DNA of 6,259 nt from Syntrophomonas sp. (lineage in GTDB: Bacteria; Bacillota; Syntrophomonadia; Syntrophomonadales; Syntrophomonadaceae): the NCBI GenBank assembly GCA_003558625.1, contig PWPP01000096.1, positions 1-6,259 on the forward strand. Direction: 5' to 3'. This document shows positions 1 through 5,955 of this stretch, piece by piece. A program made the translations under genes and the position numbers. The notes below the pieces were generated by a model. It was not told the origin of the DNA, did no database searches, and was given only the letters and a program-made list of their open reading frames with translations. Each line of letters opens with the position of its first letter. Position 1 is the stretch's first letter.

Positions 1-1816
1 AGGTATCATAATCGGTACTTACGGTTTCGGGATTGTTATTGACAATGATGGCTTTAATGCCGGCCTTTCTTAATGCCCAAACACAATGGACCGAACAGTA
101 ATCGAATTCTATTCCCTGCCCGATCCTGATGGGGCCTGAACCTATAACCAATACTTTACGGACCCCTTGATCATGGGATGCTTCATTTTCTTCCTCATAG
201 CAGGAGTAGTAATAAGGAGTAACCGCATCAAACTCCGCGGCACAGGTATCCACCTGCTTATATGTGGGCAGCACCATGTGGGCTTTTCTCAGCTGCCTAA
301 CTTCTTCCTCCTCCCGTCCTTTCAAATCGGCGATTTCCCAGTCAGAAAACCCAATCTTTTTCGCTTCACGCAGCAATTCTGAGGTCAAATCACTGCCTTC
401 CAGTTTGTGGGAAAAGTCAATGATATTGTTGATTTTTTTTAAAAAATATTTATCAATCCAGGTTAAGTCTCTTACTTCGTCAATGCTGAACCCGCGGTTA
501 AAGGCTTCAGCTACAGCAAAAATCCTTTCATCATCGGCATGTTGTAAGCGATATCTTAATTCTTCATTATTTAACCTTCGCAATTCAGGAATTCTAAGAC
601 CATTCAAGCCGATTTCCAAAGAACGAATAGATTTTAAAAAGGCCGCTTCAAAACTGCGGTCAATAGCCATAACCTCTCCGGTGGCCTTCATCTGGGTCCC
701 TAACTTCCGATCCCCGAACACAAATTTATCAAAGGGCCACCGGGGGACTTTTAAAACTACATAATCTATGGCTGGCTCAAAGCAGGCTGTGGTTTTTCCT
801 GTGATCTCATTGGATATCTCATCTAATGTATAACCTATGGCTATTTTTGTTGCCACCTTGGCTATCGGATAGCCTGTCGCTTTCGAAGCTAGCGCACTGG
901 AACGGCTGACCCGAGGATTGACTTCAATAACAAAATATTTCTTACTGAAGGGGTCCAAAGCAAACTGAATATTGCATCCCCCGGAAATTTTCAGAGCCCG
1001 TATGATTTTGATAGAAGCGGCCCGGAGCATTTGATATTCTTCATCGGTTAGGGTCTGGGCCGGGGCTACCACGATGCTATCCCCGGTGTGGATTCCCACC
1101 GGATCAACATTTTCCATGCTGCAGATAATAATGCAGTTATCATTGTCATCACGCATAACTTCAAACTCTATTTCTTTAAAGCCGGTAACACTTTTTTCAA
1201 CCAATATCTGTTTAATCGGACTGCTTTTCAATCCCTTGTTAGCAATATAAATTAACTCATCTTCATTTCCTGCTGATCCTCCACCGGTGCCTCCCATGGT
1301 ATAAGCCGGTCTGACAATAAGAGGATATCCGATATTCCGAGCGAAATTGGCAGCTTCTTCCACCGAAGTAACAATGGTACTTTCCGGAATTGGTTCCCCT
1401 ATTTCTTCCATGGTTCGTTTAAATAATTCCCGGTCTTCAGCCCGGCTTATCGCTCCTATCGGTGTACCCAATAGAGGAATTTTCGTTTCCTCTAGAACAC
1501 CCTCTCTAGATAATGCCATGGCCATATTAAGTCCCATCTGTCCTCCAAGGGTAGCAATAATCCCGTCAGGTTTTTCCTGCTCCAGAATCTTTTTTATGGT
1601 TTCTATATTTATGGGTTCAATATAGACATGATCGGCAATATCTGCATCAGTCATAATGGTTGCAGGATTACTGTTGATCAAAACTACTTCCAGGCCCTCT
1701 GATTTAAGGGCTCTGCAAGCCTGGGTTCCGGCATAATCAAATTCGGCAGCCTGCCCAATAATTATGGGGCCAGAACCTATAACCATCACCTTTTTCAAAC
1801 CATCTTTAATCGGCAT
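1..1816 (-). CDS. carB: Carbamoyl phosphate synthetase large subunit, N-terminal 605 residues (partial)
   Basis: CarB (PyrAB) makes carbamoyl phosphate from bicarbonate, ammonia and two ATP in the cytoplasm, the first step of UMP synthesis. Translating from the ATG at 1816 gives 605 codons with no stop, so the gene runs off the left edge; family members are about 1,070 residues. The N-terminal carboxyphosphate half is complete: GSGPIIIGQ near residues 14-22, NSNPATIMTD, a glycine-rich TMGGTGGG loop, NVDPVGIHTGDS, and the ATP/metal motif EVNPR at 298-302. The oligomerisation region follows, and a second GSGPIRIGQ at 559-567 opens the carbamoyl-phosphate half. The rest of that half and the allosteric domain lie outside the window. 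GGGAGG lies 7 nt before the start, and carA ends 29 bp upstream. One small oddity is GGQM where GGQT is usual. Its partner CarA lacks glutaminase residues, so ammonia may be the real nitrogen donor here (inference). Confidence 0.96.
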   Translation of the reverse strand, partial: MPIKDGLKKVMVIGSGPIIIGQAAEFDYAGTQACRALKSEGLEVVLINSNPATIMTDADIADHVYIEPINIETIKKILEQEKPDGIIATLGGQMGLNMAMALSREGVLEETKIPLLGTPIGAISRAEDRELFKRTMEEIGEPIPESTIVTSVEEAANFARNIGYPLIVRPAYTMGGTGGGSAGNEDELIYIANKGLKSSPIKQILVEKSVTGFKEIEFEVMRDDNDNCIIICSMENVDPVGIHTGDSIVVAPAQTLTDEEYQMLRAASIKIIRALKISGGCNIQFALDPFSKKYFVIEVNPRVSRSSALASKATGYPIAKVATKIAIGYTLDEISNEITGKTTACFEPAIDYVVLKVPRWPFDKFVFGDRKLGTQMKATGEVMAIDRSFEAAFLKSIRSLEIGLNGLRIPELRRLNNEELRYRLQHADDERIFAVAEAFNRGFSIDEVRDLTWIDKYFLKKINNIIDFSHKLEGSDLTSELLREAKKIGFSDWEIADLKGREEEEVRQLRKAHMVLPTYKQVDTCAAEFDAVTPYYYSCYEEENEASHDQGVRKVLVIGSGPIRIGQGIEFDYCSVHCVWALRKAGIKAIIVNNNPETVSTDYDT

Positions 1817-1845
1817 ATGATTTCCTCCCAATTTTAATCTAAAAC

Positions 1846-2910
1846 CTAAAGGCGGTTAACAAATTCATCGATAAAAATCCCGGTTTCACTGTAGCCGGGA
1901 AACCCTTCCGGGTCAAACTGCAATGAAAATACGGAGCGTTTTTCATACATAATTCCTTCGACGGTAGCATCGTTTAAACTGATCATACGAACCTTGCCTT
2001 CTGTTGAGGCTAAAGACCCTTCCTCCACCACATAACCATGGTTTTGGGTGCTGATATATATTCTGCCGCTCTCCAGATCTTTTATAGGATGGTTGGTCCC
2101 ACGATGCCCATAAGGCAACTTATGGATACTGGCGCCCAAAGCCAGGGCAATAATCTGGTGCCCAAGACCCACTCCGAAAATTGGCTTATAGCCAATTAAC
2201 TCTTTTAACGTTTTTACTACATAGGGTACAGTAACCGGATCTCCCGGCCCATCAGAGATAACAATGCCATCGGGTTCCAGGTCCTTAATATATTCGCTGT
2301 CTACATCGGCAGGAACAGCAAATACCTGGCATCCCCTGCGCACAAAGGAATCAATGCCACCCCGCTTGGTCCCCAAATCTAAAAACACGATGCGGGTGGC
2401 TCCTTCTCCGAATTGCATAACATTTTTCCGACTAACATACCTGACTAGGTCTCCCTTTAATTCCAGTGATGCTTTCCTGGCTTGTTCCCTTAGATAATTG
2501 ATTTTTTGAACATTATCTGTAATAACTCCTCCCATTATGCCATGGTTTCGAATCTCACGGGTAAGTGCCCTTGTGTCCACTTCCGTTAAAACGGCAATCT
2601 CACTTTTATTCAAAAACGAAATCAAATCCACTTCCATTTCGTAATGGCTGGGAAAATCGGTGGCTTCACGCAGGACCAGGCCTTTCACCATGGCCCCGGA
2701 AGAGGAGTAACTCTTTTCATTAAATCCAACATTCCCCACCAGGGGATAGGTCATAACAACAATCTGGCCATAATAAGAAGGATCTGTAATAATATCCTGG
2801 TAACTAATCATGGCCGTGCTGAATACAACTTCCCCGCTGGCCATACGGCAGTTGTTTAATAGCCTGCCGGTAAAAACCCTGCCGTTTTCCATAACCAAAT
2901 AGCCCTTCAT
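1846..2910 (-). CDS. carA: Carbamoyl phosphate synthetase small subunit with a disrupted glutaminase active site
   Basis: CarA (PyrAA) normally hydrolyses glutamine and channels ammonia to CarB. The 354-residue product has the usual layout and slightly short length: an N-terminal CPSase small-subunit domain (TDPSY at 42-46, YPLVGNVG at 55-62, VDTRALTR at 111-118), then a class I glutamine amidotransferase domain (SDGPGDP at 219-225, GLGHQ at 248-252, TNHPIKDL at 272-279, QNHGY at 289-293). The catalytic Cys position of the usual GxCLGHQ is Gly248 (GGT codon, 2167-2169), and the catalytic His of the usual HPEASPGP is Asp333 (GAC codon, 1912-1914); Glu335 remains. Loss of both residues predicts no glutaminase activity. 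The frame is otherwise intact. I chose the ATG at 2910 because AAGGAG lies 7 nt upstream and the protein then begins MKGYLVMENG, as in the family; a frame extension to 2982 would run inside pyrC. The ribosome site overlaps the pyrC stop, suggesting coupled translation. Family assignment is firm; loss of activity is inferred. Confidence 0.95.
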   Translation of the reverse strand: MKGYLVMENGRVFTGRLLNNCRMASGEVVFSTAMISYQDIITDPSYYGQIVVMTYPLVGNVGFNEKSYSSSGAMVKGLVLREATDFPSHYEMEVDLISFLNKSEIAVLTEVDTRALTREIRNHGIMGGVITDNVQKINYLREQARKASLELKGDLVRYVSRKNVMQFGEGATRIVFLDLGTKRGGIDSFVRRGCQVFAVPADVDSEYIKDLEPDGIVISDGPGDPVTVPYVVKTLKELIGYKPIFGVGLGHQIIALALGASIHKLPYGHRGTNHPIKDLESGRIYISTQNHGYVVEEGSLASTEGKVRMISLNDATVEGIMYEKRSVFSLQFDPEGFPGYSETGIFIDEFVNRL

Positions 2911-2921
2911 CTTCTCACTCC

Positions 2922-4208
2922 TTATAAAATAATACCGTCCCGGGCTACAATCCTCCCTTTTACTATGGTCATATATGGCCATCCCTTTAGCATCATCCCC
3001 TTATAGGGTGTATTTGTTCCCTTTGAATAAAATCGGTTTGGCACAACTTGTTTTTTTGTCTCCGGATTTATGATAGTGATATCTGCTTCTGCCCCTATGT
3101 CCAGTGTTCCCCGGTTTAACCGTAAAACTTCAGCCGGTTGAATGGTTAAAAGTTTGATCAATTGATTTATATTTACTTTCCCGGTGTGAAACAACCAATC
3201 CATGCAAACTGCCACCGCCGTTTCCAATCCCGATATCCCATATGCTGCCAGATTATATTCACAGTCTTTGCTCTCAATATTGTGGGGAGCATGATCCGTG
3301 GCAATACAATCTATGGTTCCGTCACTCAGCGCTGCAATCAACGCCTCTATATCATTCCCCGTTCGCAGAGGTGGGTTAACTTTAGTATCGGTATCATAGG
3401 TGCCTACAATTTCATCGGTTAAGGTTAAATGGTGAGGTGCTACTTCACAAGTCACGTGAATTCCTTTCTTTTTGGCCCGGCGAATTAATTCAACTGCTCC
3501 CCGGGTAGAAACATGACATATATGAACATGGGCCCCGGTTAGTTCTGCCAGCAAAATGTCTCTGGAAACCATGATGTCTTCTGCAACAGCAGGTATTCCT
3601 TTCAAGCCATAGAGGATAGAATAATACCCTTCGTTCATCTGGCCGTTGTGGCTAAGGTTCTTGTCTTCGCAGTGGGATAATACAGGCAAGCCCCACATCT
3701 TGGCATACTCCAAGGCATTTTTCATGACCTCAGATGACATGACTGCTTGCCCGTCATCAGAAACCGCAACACAGCCTGCGGCAATTAGTTCTGCTATAGG
3801 CGCCAGGCGTTTTCCTTCCTGCTGCTGGGTAATAGCACCAACAGGATAAACATTAACCACCCCGGACTTCCGAGCTCTTTCCCGTACAAAACTGGCTGTC
3901 GCTCCATTATCAATCACCGGCTTGGTATTAGGCATACAGCAAATCGTAGTAAATCCGCCAGCAGCAGCCGCTCTGGTTCCAGAGGCAATGTCTTCTTTAT
4001 ATTCATAGCCTGGCTCTCGCAGGTGGGTATGTATATCTACCAAACCAGGACAGACAATAAGTCCCGCAGCATCAATCACTTCTGCAGCCGCTTTTATATT
4101 TTTATCCACTGCTGCAATAATCCCATCAGTTACCAGCAAATCGATCACTTCATCAATCCCGTTGGCCGGATCGATAACCCGTCCTCCTTTAACTAGCAAC
4201 TTCGTCAT
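2922..4208 (-). CDS. pyrC: Dihydroorotase, type I, zinc-dependent
   Basis: PyrC closes carbamoyl aspartate to dihydroorotate, the third step of UMP synthesis, in the cytoplasm. The product is 428 residues, typical of the Bacillus-type (class I) enzyme. It is an amidohydrolase with a small composite beta domain built from both ends and a TIM-barrel core. Expected metal and substrate residues are visible: His60 and His62 in DIHTHLREPG, Asp152 in the SDDG motif (the bridging acidic residue of class I enzymes), His179 in SHCED, His232 in CHVST, Asn278 in NPPLR, and Asp305 in ATDHAPH. The ATG at 4208 has GGGAGG 8 nt upstream; the GTG at 4217 in the same frame sits on that ribosome site and is rejected. 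The gene starts 20 bp before pyrB ends, so translation is probably coupled to pyrB. It ends 11 bp before carA. Nothing looks degraded. Confidence 0.97.
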   Translation of the reverse strand: MTKLLVKGGRVIDPANGIDEVIDLLVTDGIIAAVDKNIKAAAEVIDAAGLIVCPGLVDIHTHLREPGYEYKEDIASGTRAAAAGGFTTICCMPNTKPVIDNGATASFVRERARKSGVVNVYPVGAITQQQEGKRLAPIAELIAAGCVAVSDDGQAVMSSEVMKNALEYAKMWGLPVLSHCEDKNLSHNGQMNEGYYSILYGLKGIPAVAEDIMVSRDILLAELTGAHVHICHVSTRGAVELIRRAKKKGIHVTCEVAPHHLTLTDEIVGTYDTDTKVNPPLRTGNDIEALIAALSDGTIDCIATDHAPHNIESKDCEYNLAAYGISGLETAVAVCMDWLFHTGKVNINQLIKLLTIQPAEVLRLNRGTLDIGAEADITIINPETKKQVVPNRFYSKGTNTPYKGMMLKGWPYMTIVKGRIVARDGIIL

Positions 4209-5133
4209 CCCGGGCACCTCCCATCATTAAAAACAGCAATGCCATTCTTATCGCGACTCCGTTGGTTACCTGTTCATTAATTAAAGACTGGCTGCCGTCC
4301 GCAATTTCCGAGGAAATCTCCACACCCCGGTTCATTGGCCCTGGATGCAAGACCAGCACATCTTCTTTTGCTCTTTTCAGACCTTCCCTGCCTATCATAT
4401 ATAAATTGGCGTACTCTTCCATAGAAGGAAAAAGGGCTGTTTCCTGTCTTTCTTTTTGTAAGCGCAGGACATTAACCACATCTACCCCATCTAAGGCCTT
4501 ATCCAAGCTGTAATAGCTTTTCACCCCCATTTTTTCTACTTCTGGGGGAATTAAAGTAGAAGGCCCAACTACCCGTATTTCACAACCAAACTTGGTCAAA
4601 CCGTAAATATTGGAACGGGCCACCCGGCTGTGAAGAATATCCCCTACAATAGCAACTTTTAACCCTTCCAGTGTTCCCTTTTTTTCCCTGATGGTATAAA
4701 GATCTAATAAAGCCTGGGTTGGGTGTTCGTTAGCCCCGTCACCGGCATTTATAATACTCATTTTGGTATTACGGGCCAGGTAGTGTGGAGTTCCACTCAT
4801 AGAGTGCCTGATAACCATCAAGTCAAAACCCATCACTTCTATGGTCTTAATGGTATCTCGCAAACTTTCGCCTTTCTGGACGCTGCTGGTAGAAACAGCC
4901 AGGTTAACGGTATCTGCGCTTAAATACTTGCCGGCTATCTCAAATGAGGTACGGGTTCGGGTGCTGGCTTCATAAAAAACGGTTACCATCGCTTTCCCCC
5001 TCAAAGCCGGGGCTTTTTTCATATCCCTTTTCAGGATGTCTTTCATCGGTTCTGCGGTATTGAGAATCAGATCGATTTCTTCCCGGCCAAGGTCTTTTAA
5101 CCCCAGCAAGTCCTTCCTACGTTCAAAATTCAC
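4189..5133 (-). CDS. pyrB: Aspartate carbamoyltransferase catalytic subunit
   Basis: PyrB joins carbamoyl phosphate and aspartate to form carbamoyl aspartate, the committed step of pyrimidine synthesis. The 314-residue product has the normal length and the two-domain transcarbamoylase layout. Carbamoyl phosphate-binding STRTRTSF is at 57-64, the mobile-loop lysine is in SSVQKGES (Lys87), HPTQ is at 137-140, LRLQKER (Arg224, Gln226) lies in the aspartate-binding domain, and HPGPMNRG is at 263-270. The start is a GTG preceded by AAAGGAGG at 8-nt spacing; the following NFERRKDLLGL fits the family N-terminus. No regulatory-chain gene (pyrI) adjoins it, as expected for a Firmicute-type unregulated catalytic trimer. 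Expression is probably controlled by the PyrR attenuator directly upstream. The 3' end overlaps pyrC by 20 bp in another frame. Confidence 0.97.
   Translation of the reverse strand: MNFERRKDLLGLKDLGREEIDLILNTAEPMKDILKRDMKKAPALRGKAMVTVFYEASTRTRTSFEIAGKYLSADTVNLAVSTSSVQKGESLRDTIKTIEVMGFDLMVIRHSMSGTPHYLARNTKMSIINAGDGANEHPTQALLDLYTIREKKGTLEGLKVAIVGDILHSRVARSNIYGLTKFGCEIRVVGPSTLIPPEVEKMGVKSYYSLDKALDGVDVVNVLRLQKERQETALFPSMEEYANLYMIGREGLKRAKEDVLVLHPGPMNRGVEISSEIADGSQSLINEQVTNGVAIRMALLFLMMGGARDDEVAS
4217..4222 (-). promoter_or_regulatory. Ribosome binding site of pyrC, inside pyrB
   Basis: GGGAGG on the minus strand lies 8 nt before the pyrC ATG at 4208, within the last codons of pyrB. It decides the pyrC start: the alternative GTG at 4217 begins on the last base of this site and could not be served by it. 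Its position inside pyrB suggests that ribosomes finishing pyrB help initiate pyrC. Confidence 0.8.
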
Positions 5134-5163
5134 TGGTCAAGCCTCCTTTGTCATATATTAATT

Positions 5164-5199
5164 AAAAAAACCTCCCTGGCTTATGCAGCAAGGAAGGTT
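5164..5199 (-). terminator. Intrinsic terminator of the pyrR-pyrB attenuator
   Basis: On the minus strand AACCTTCCTTGC (5199-5188) and GCCAGGGAGGTT (5180-5169) form a 12-bp stem with one U-C mismatch and one G-U pair around a 7-nt loop, followed by a T run to 5164. It lies about 15 nt before the pyrB ribosome site, so termination here would shut off pyrB and everything downstream. The left arm of the stem can pair instead with the antiterminator segment at 5228-5235, which makes this a switchable terminator rather than an operon end. Confidence 0.92.
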
Positions 5200-5235
5200 C
5201 AAACCTTTTTCAAAAGGATTCTGTCTTTCCCTTGC
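5188..5235 (-). promoter_or_regulatory. Predicted antiterminator of the pyrB leader
   Basis: Minus-strand GCAAGGGA (5235-5228) can pair with TTCCTTGC (5195-5188), giving 8 bp with one G-U pair. The first segment includes the 3' arm of the PyrR-binding hairpin's lower stem, and the second is the 5' arm of the terminator. Forming this pairing therefore breaks both other structures, as expected of the antiterminator that operates when PyrR is not bound. The pairing was read by eye; no folding energy was calculated. Confidence 0.7.
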
Positions 5236-5261
5236 CAGCCTCTCCGGACTAGATTAAAGGG
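5229..5261 (-). promoter_or_regulatory. PyrR-binding hairpin (anti-antiterminator) in the pyrB leader
   Basis: Minus-strand AGTCCGGAGAGGCT (5250-5237) fits the known PyrR-binding consensus ARUCCNGNGAGGYU at every position. It folds as an upper stem AGUC/GGCU closing the hexaloop CGGAGA. A lower stem CCCUU/AAGGG (5261-5257 with 5233-5229) is separated from it by the asymmetric internal bulge typical of these sites. When uridine nucleotides are plentiful, PyrR should bind and stabilise this hairpin, sequestering AAGGG from the antiterminator so that the terminator at 5164-5199 forms. The hairpin begins only 6 nt after the pyrR stop codon. Confidence 0.93.
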
Positions 5262-5267
5262 TTTATT

Positions 5268-5819
5268 CTACTGATCCAAATGTTCATTTATATGCACTCC
5301 GTCTTGTCCATCGATCTCCGTAACCATAACCGATATTATTTCGTTTTTCGAGGTAGGAACATTTTTGCCGGTAAAATCTGATTTTATAGGTAATTCCCGG
5401 TGCCCCCTGTCAATAAGCACGGCTAACTGAATACTCTTAGGTCTTCCCAGATCAATCAAAGCATCCATGGCAGCTCTTACTGTCCTGCCTGTATATAACA
5501 CATCATCAACTAAAACAATGACCATATCGTTTATATCAAAATCCACTTCGGTGCGGTGCAGCATAGGTTGTGACGCCAAAGTAGTCAGATCATCCCGATA
5601 TAGGGTAATGTCTAAAATTCCCACCGGGATCTTAATTCCTTCTATTTCTTCAATCTTCTGGGCCAACCTCTGGGCCAGGGGCCCACCTCTCCTCCGTATA
5701 CCTACCACTGCAAGGTTTTCTACACCTTTGTTGCGCTCAATGACTTCATGGGCAATGCGGGTAAGTGCTCTTTTGATAGCCATTTGATCCATTATTTCTC
5801 GTTTGGCACGCAACTCCAA
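5268..5819 (-). CDS. pyrR: PyrR: pyrimidine operon RNA-binding attenuation protein / uracil phosphoribosyltransferase
   Basis: PyrR senses UMP/UTP and binds hairpins in pyr mRNA to promote termination; homologs also convert uracil and PRPP to UMP. The 183-residue product aligns along its length with Bacillus PyrR (181 residues). Visible signatures include AIKRALTRIAHE near residues 14-25, DITLYRDDL at 70-78, and the PRPP-binding loop VDDVLYTGRT at 104-113, with GRPKSIQLAVLIDRGHRELP following. Both cognate RNA targets are present, upstream of this gene and in the gap before pyrB. The frame is open to 5900, but the upstream part covers the leader terminator. I chose the TTG at 5819, which has AGAGGGGG 7 nt upstream; the TTG at 5813 would align exactly with the Bacillus start but is 13 nt from that site. 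An ATG at 5837 lies in the terminator T run with no ribosome site. Function is certain; the exact start is moderately so. Confidence 0.95.
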   Translation of the reverse strand: MELRAKREIMDQMAIKRALTRIAHEVIERNKGVENLAVVGIRRRGGPLAQRLAQKIEEIEGIKIPVGILDITLYRDDLTTLASQPMLHRTEVDFDINDMVIVLVDDVLYTGRTVRAAMDALIDLGRPKSIQLAVLIDRGHRELPIKSDFTGKNVPTSKNEIISVMVTEIDGQDGVHINEHLDQ

Positions 5820-5826
5820 GAGTCTG

Positions 5827-5834
5827 CCCCCTCT
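5827..5834 (-). promoter_or_regulatory. Ribosome binding site of pyrR
   Basis: AGAGGGGG on the minus strand lies 7 nt before the TTG at 5819 and only a few nucleotides after the leader terminator's T run. It is the only purine-rich site near the conserved N-terminus, so it favours a TTG start over the upstream ATG codons. Confidence 0.65.
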
Positions 5835-5837
5835 CAT

Positions 5838-5870
5838 AAAAAAACCTGCCTTCGCGAGACTAAGGCAGGT
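5838..5870 (-). terminator. Intrinsic terminator of the pyrR leader attenuator
   Basis: Minus-strand ACCTGCCTT (5870-5862) and AAGGCAGGT (5852-5844) form a perfect 9-bp stem around a 9-nt loop, followed by seven T residues. It sits between the PyrR hairpin and the pyrR ribosome site, so it should control entry into the whole operon and let PyrR limit its own synthesis. A competing antiterminator could pair TGAGGC (5899-5894), from the PyrR hairpin, with GCCTTA (5866-5861), overlapping the terminator's 5' arm; this 6-bp pairing is weaker and less certain than its pyrB counterpart. Confidence 0.9.
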
Positions 5871-5885
5871 CATTAAACCCAAAAT

Positions 5886-5916
5886 CCTTGCTAGCCTCAC
5901 GGGGCCAACTTAAAGG
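5886..5916 (-). promoter_or_regulatory. PyrR-binding hairpin (anti-antiterminator) in the pyrR leader
   Basis: Minus-strand GGCCCCGTGAGGCT (5906-5893) matches the PyrR-binding consensus ARUCCNGNGAGGYU at 12 of 14 positions. Both departures (A to G, U to C) lie in the upper stem and keep pairing: GGCC/GGCU closes the hexaloop CCGUGA. A lower stem CCUU/AAGG (5916-5913 with 5889-5886) and an asymmetric bulge repeat the architecture of the pyrB-leader site at 5229-5261. From the predicted promoter the transcript would begin only a few nucleotides before this hairpin. Confidence 0.87.
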
Positions 5917-5926
5917 TTCCTAACCA

Positions 5927-5955
5927 AGTTTAAACAACTATCCATCATCTGTCAA
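5927..5955 (-). promoter_or_regulatory. Predicted sigma-A-type promoter of the pyr operon
   Basis: On the minus strand a consensus -35 box TTGACA (5955-5950) is followed after 17 nt by TAAACT (5932-5927), which matches TATAAT at 4 of 6 positions. Transcription would start near 5920-5921, just before the PyrR hairpin, which is the layout expected for an attenuated leader. The -35 box overlaps the TGA stop of the upstream pseudouridine synthase gene. Read-through from that upstream gene could also feed the operon. Confidence 0.72.

Noticed and set aside
264..764. Plus-strand open frame of 166 codons
   Set aside because: It is antisense to carB, whose frame gives a motif-rich CPS large subunit. 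The plus-strand product resembles no family I know and is Ser/Lys-rich in the manner of a shadow frame.
1347..1625. Plus-strand open frame of 92 codons
   Set aside because: It lies wholly antisense to the conserved first synthetase half of carB, with no recognisable domain.
2167..2169. Sequencing error as the explanation for the missing CarA cysteine
   Set aside because: One base change (TGT to GGT) could be an error, but the catalytic His is also changed and several nearby motifs have drifted, so a single error does not account for the pattern. Raw reads would still be worth checking.
2911..2982. N-terminal extension of carA to 2982
   Set aside because: The extra 24 codons overlap the end of pyrC and are not like CarA, while the ATG at 2910 has a good ribosome site and begins the conserved N-terminus.
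5164..5199. Terminator before pyrB as the end of a separate pyrR transcript unit
   Set aside because: It is paired with a full-consensus PyrR hairpin and an antiterminator, and no promoter is evident between pyrR and pyrB, so it is better read as an attenuator within one operon.
5467..5787. Plus-strand open frame of 106 codons
   Set aside because: It is antisense to the PRPP-binding core of pyrR and has no recognisable features of its own.
5820..5900. N-terminal extension of PyrR to 5900
   Set aside because: This stretch is the leader terminator and part of the PyrR hairpin. The apparent hydrophobic start is a by-product of reading an RNA regulatory region as protein.
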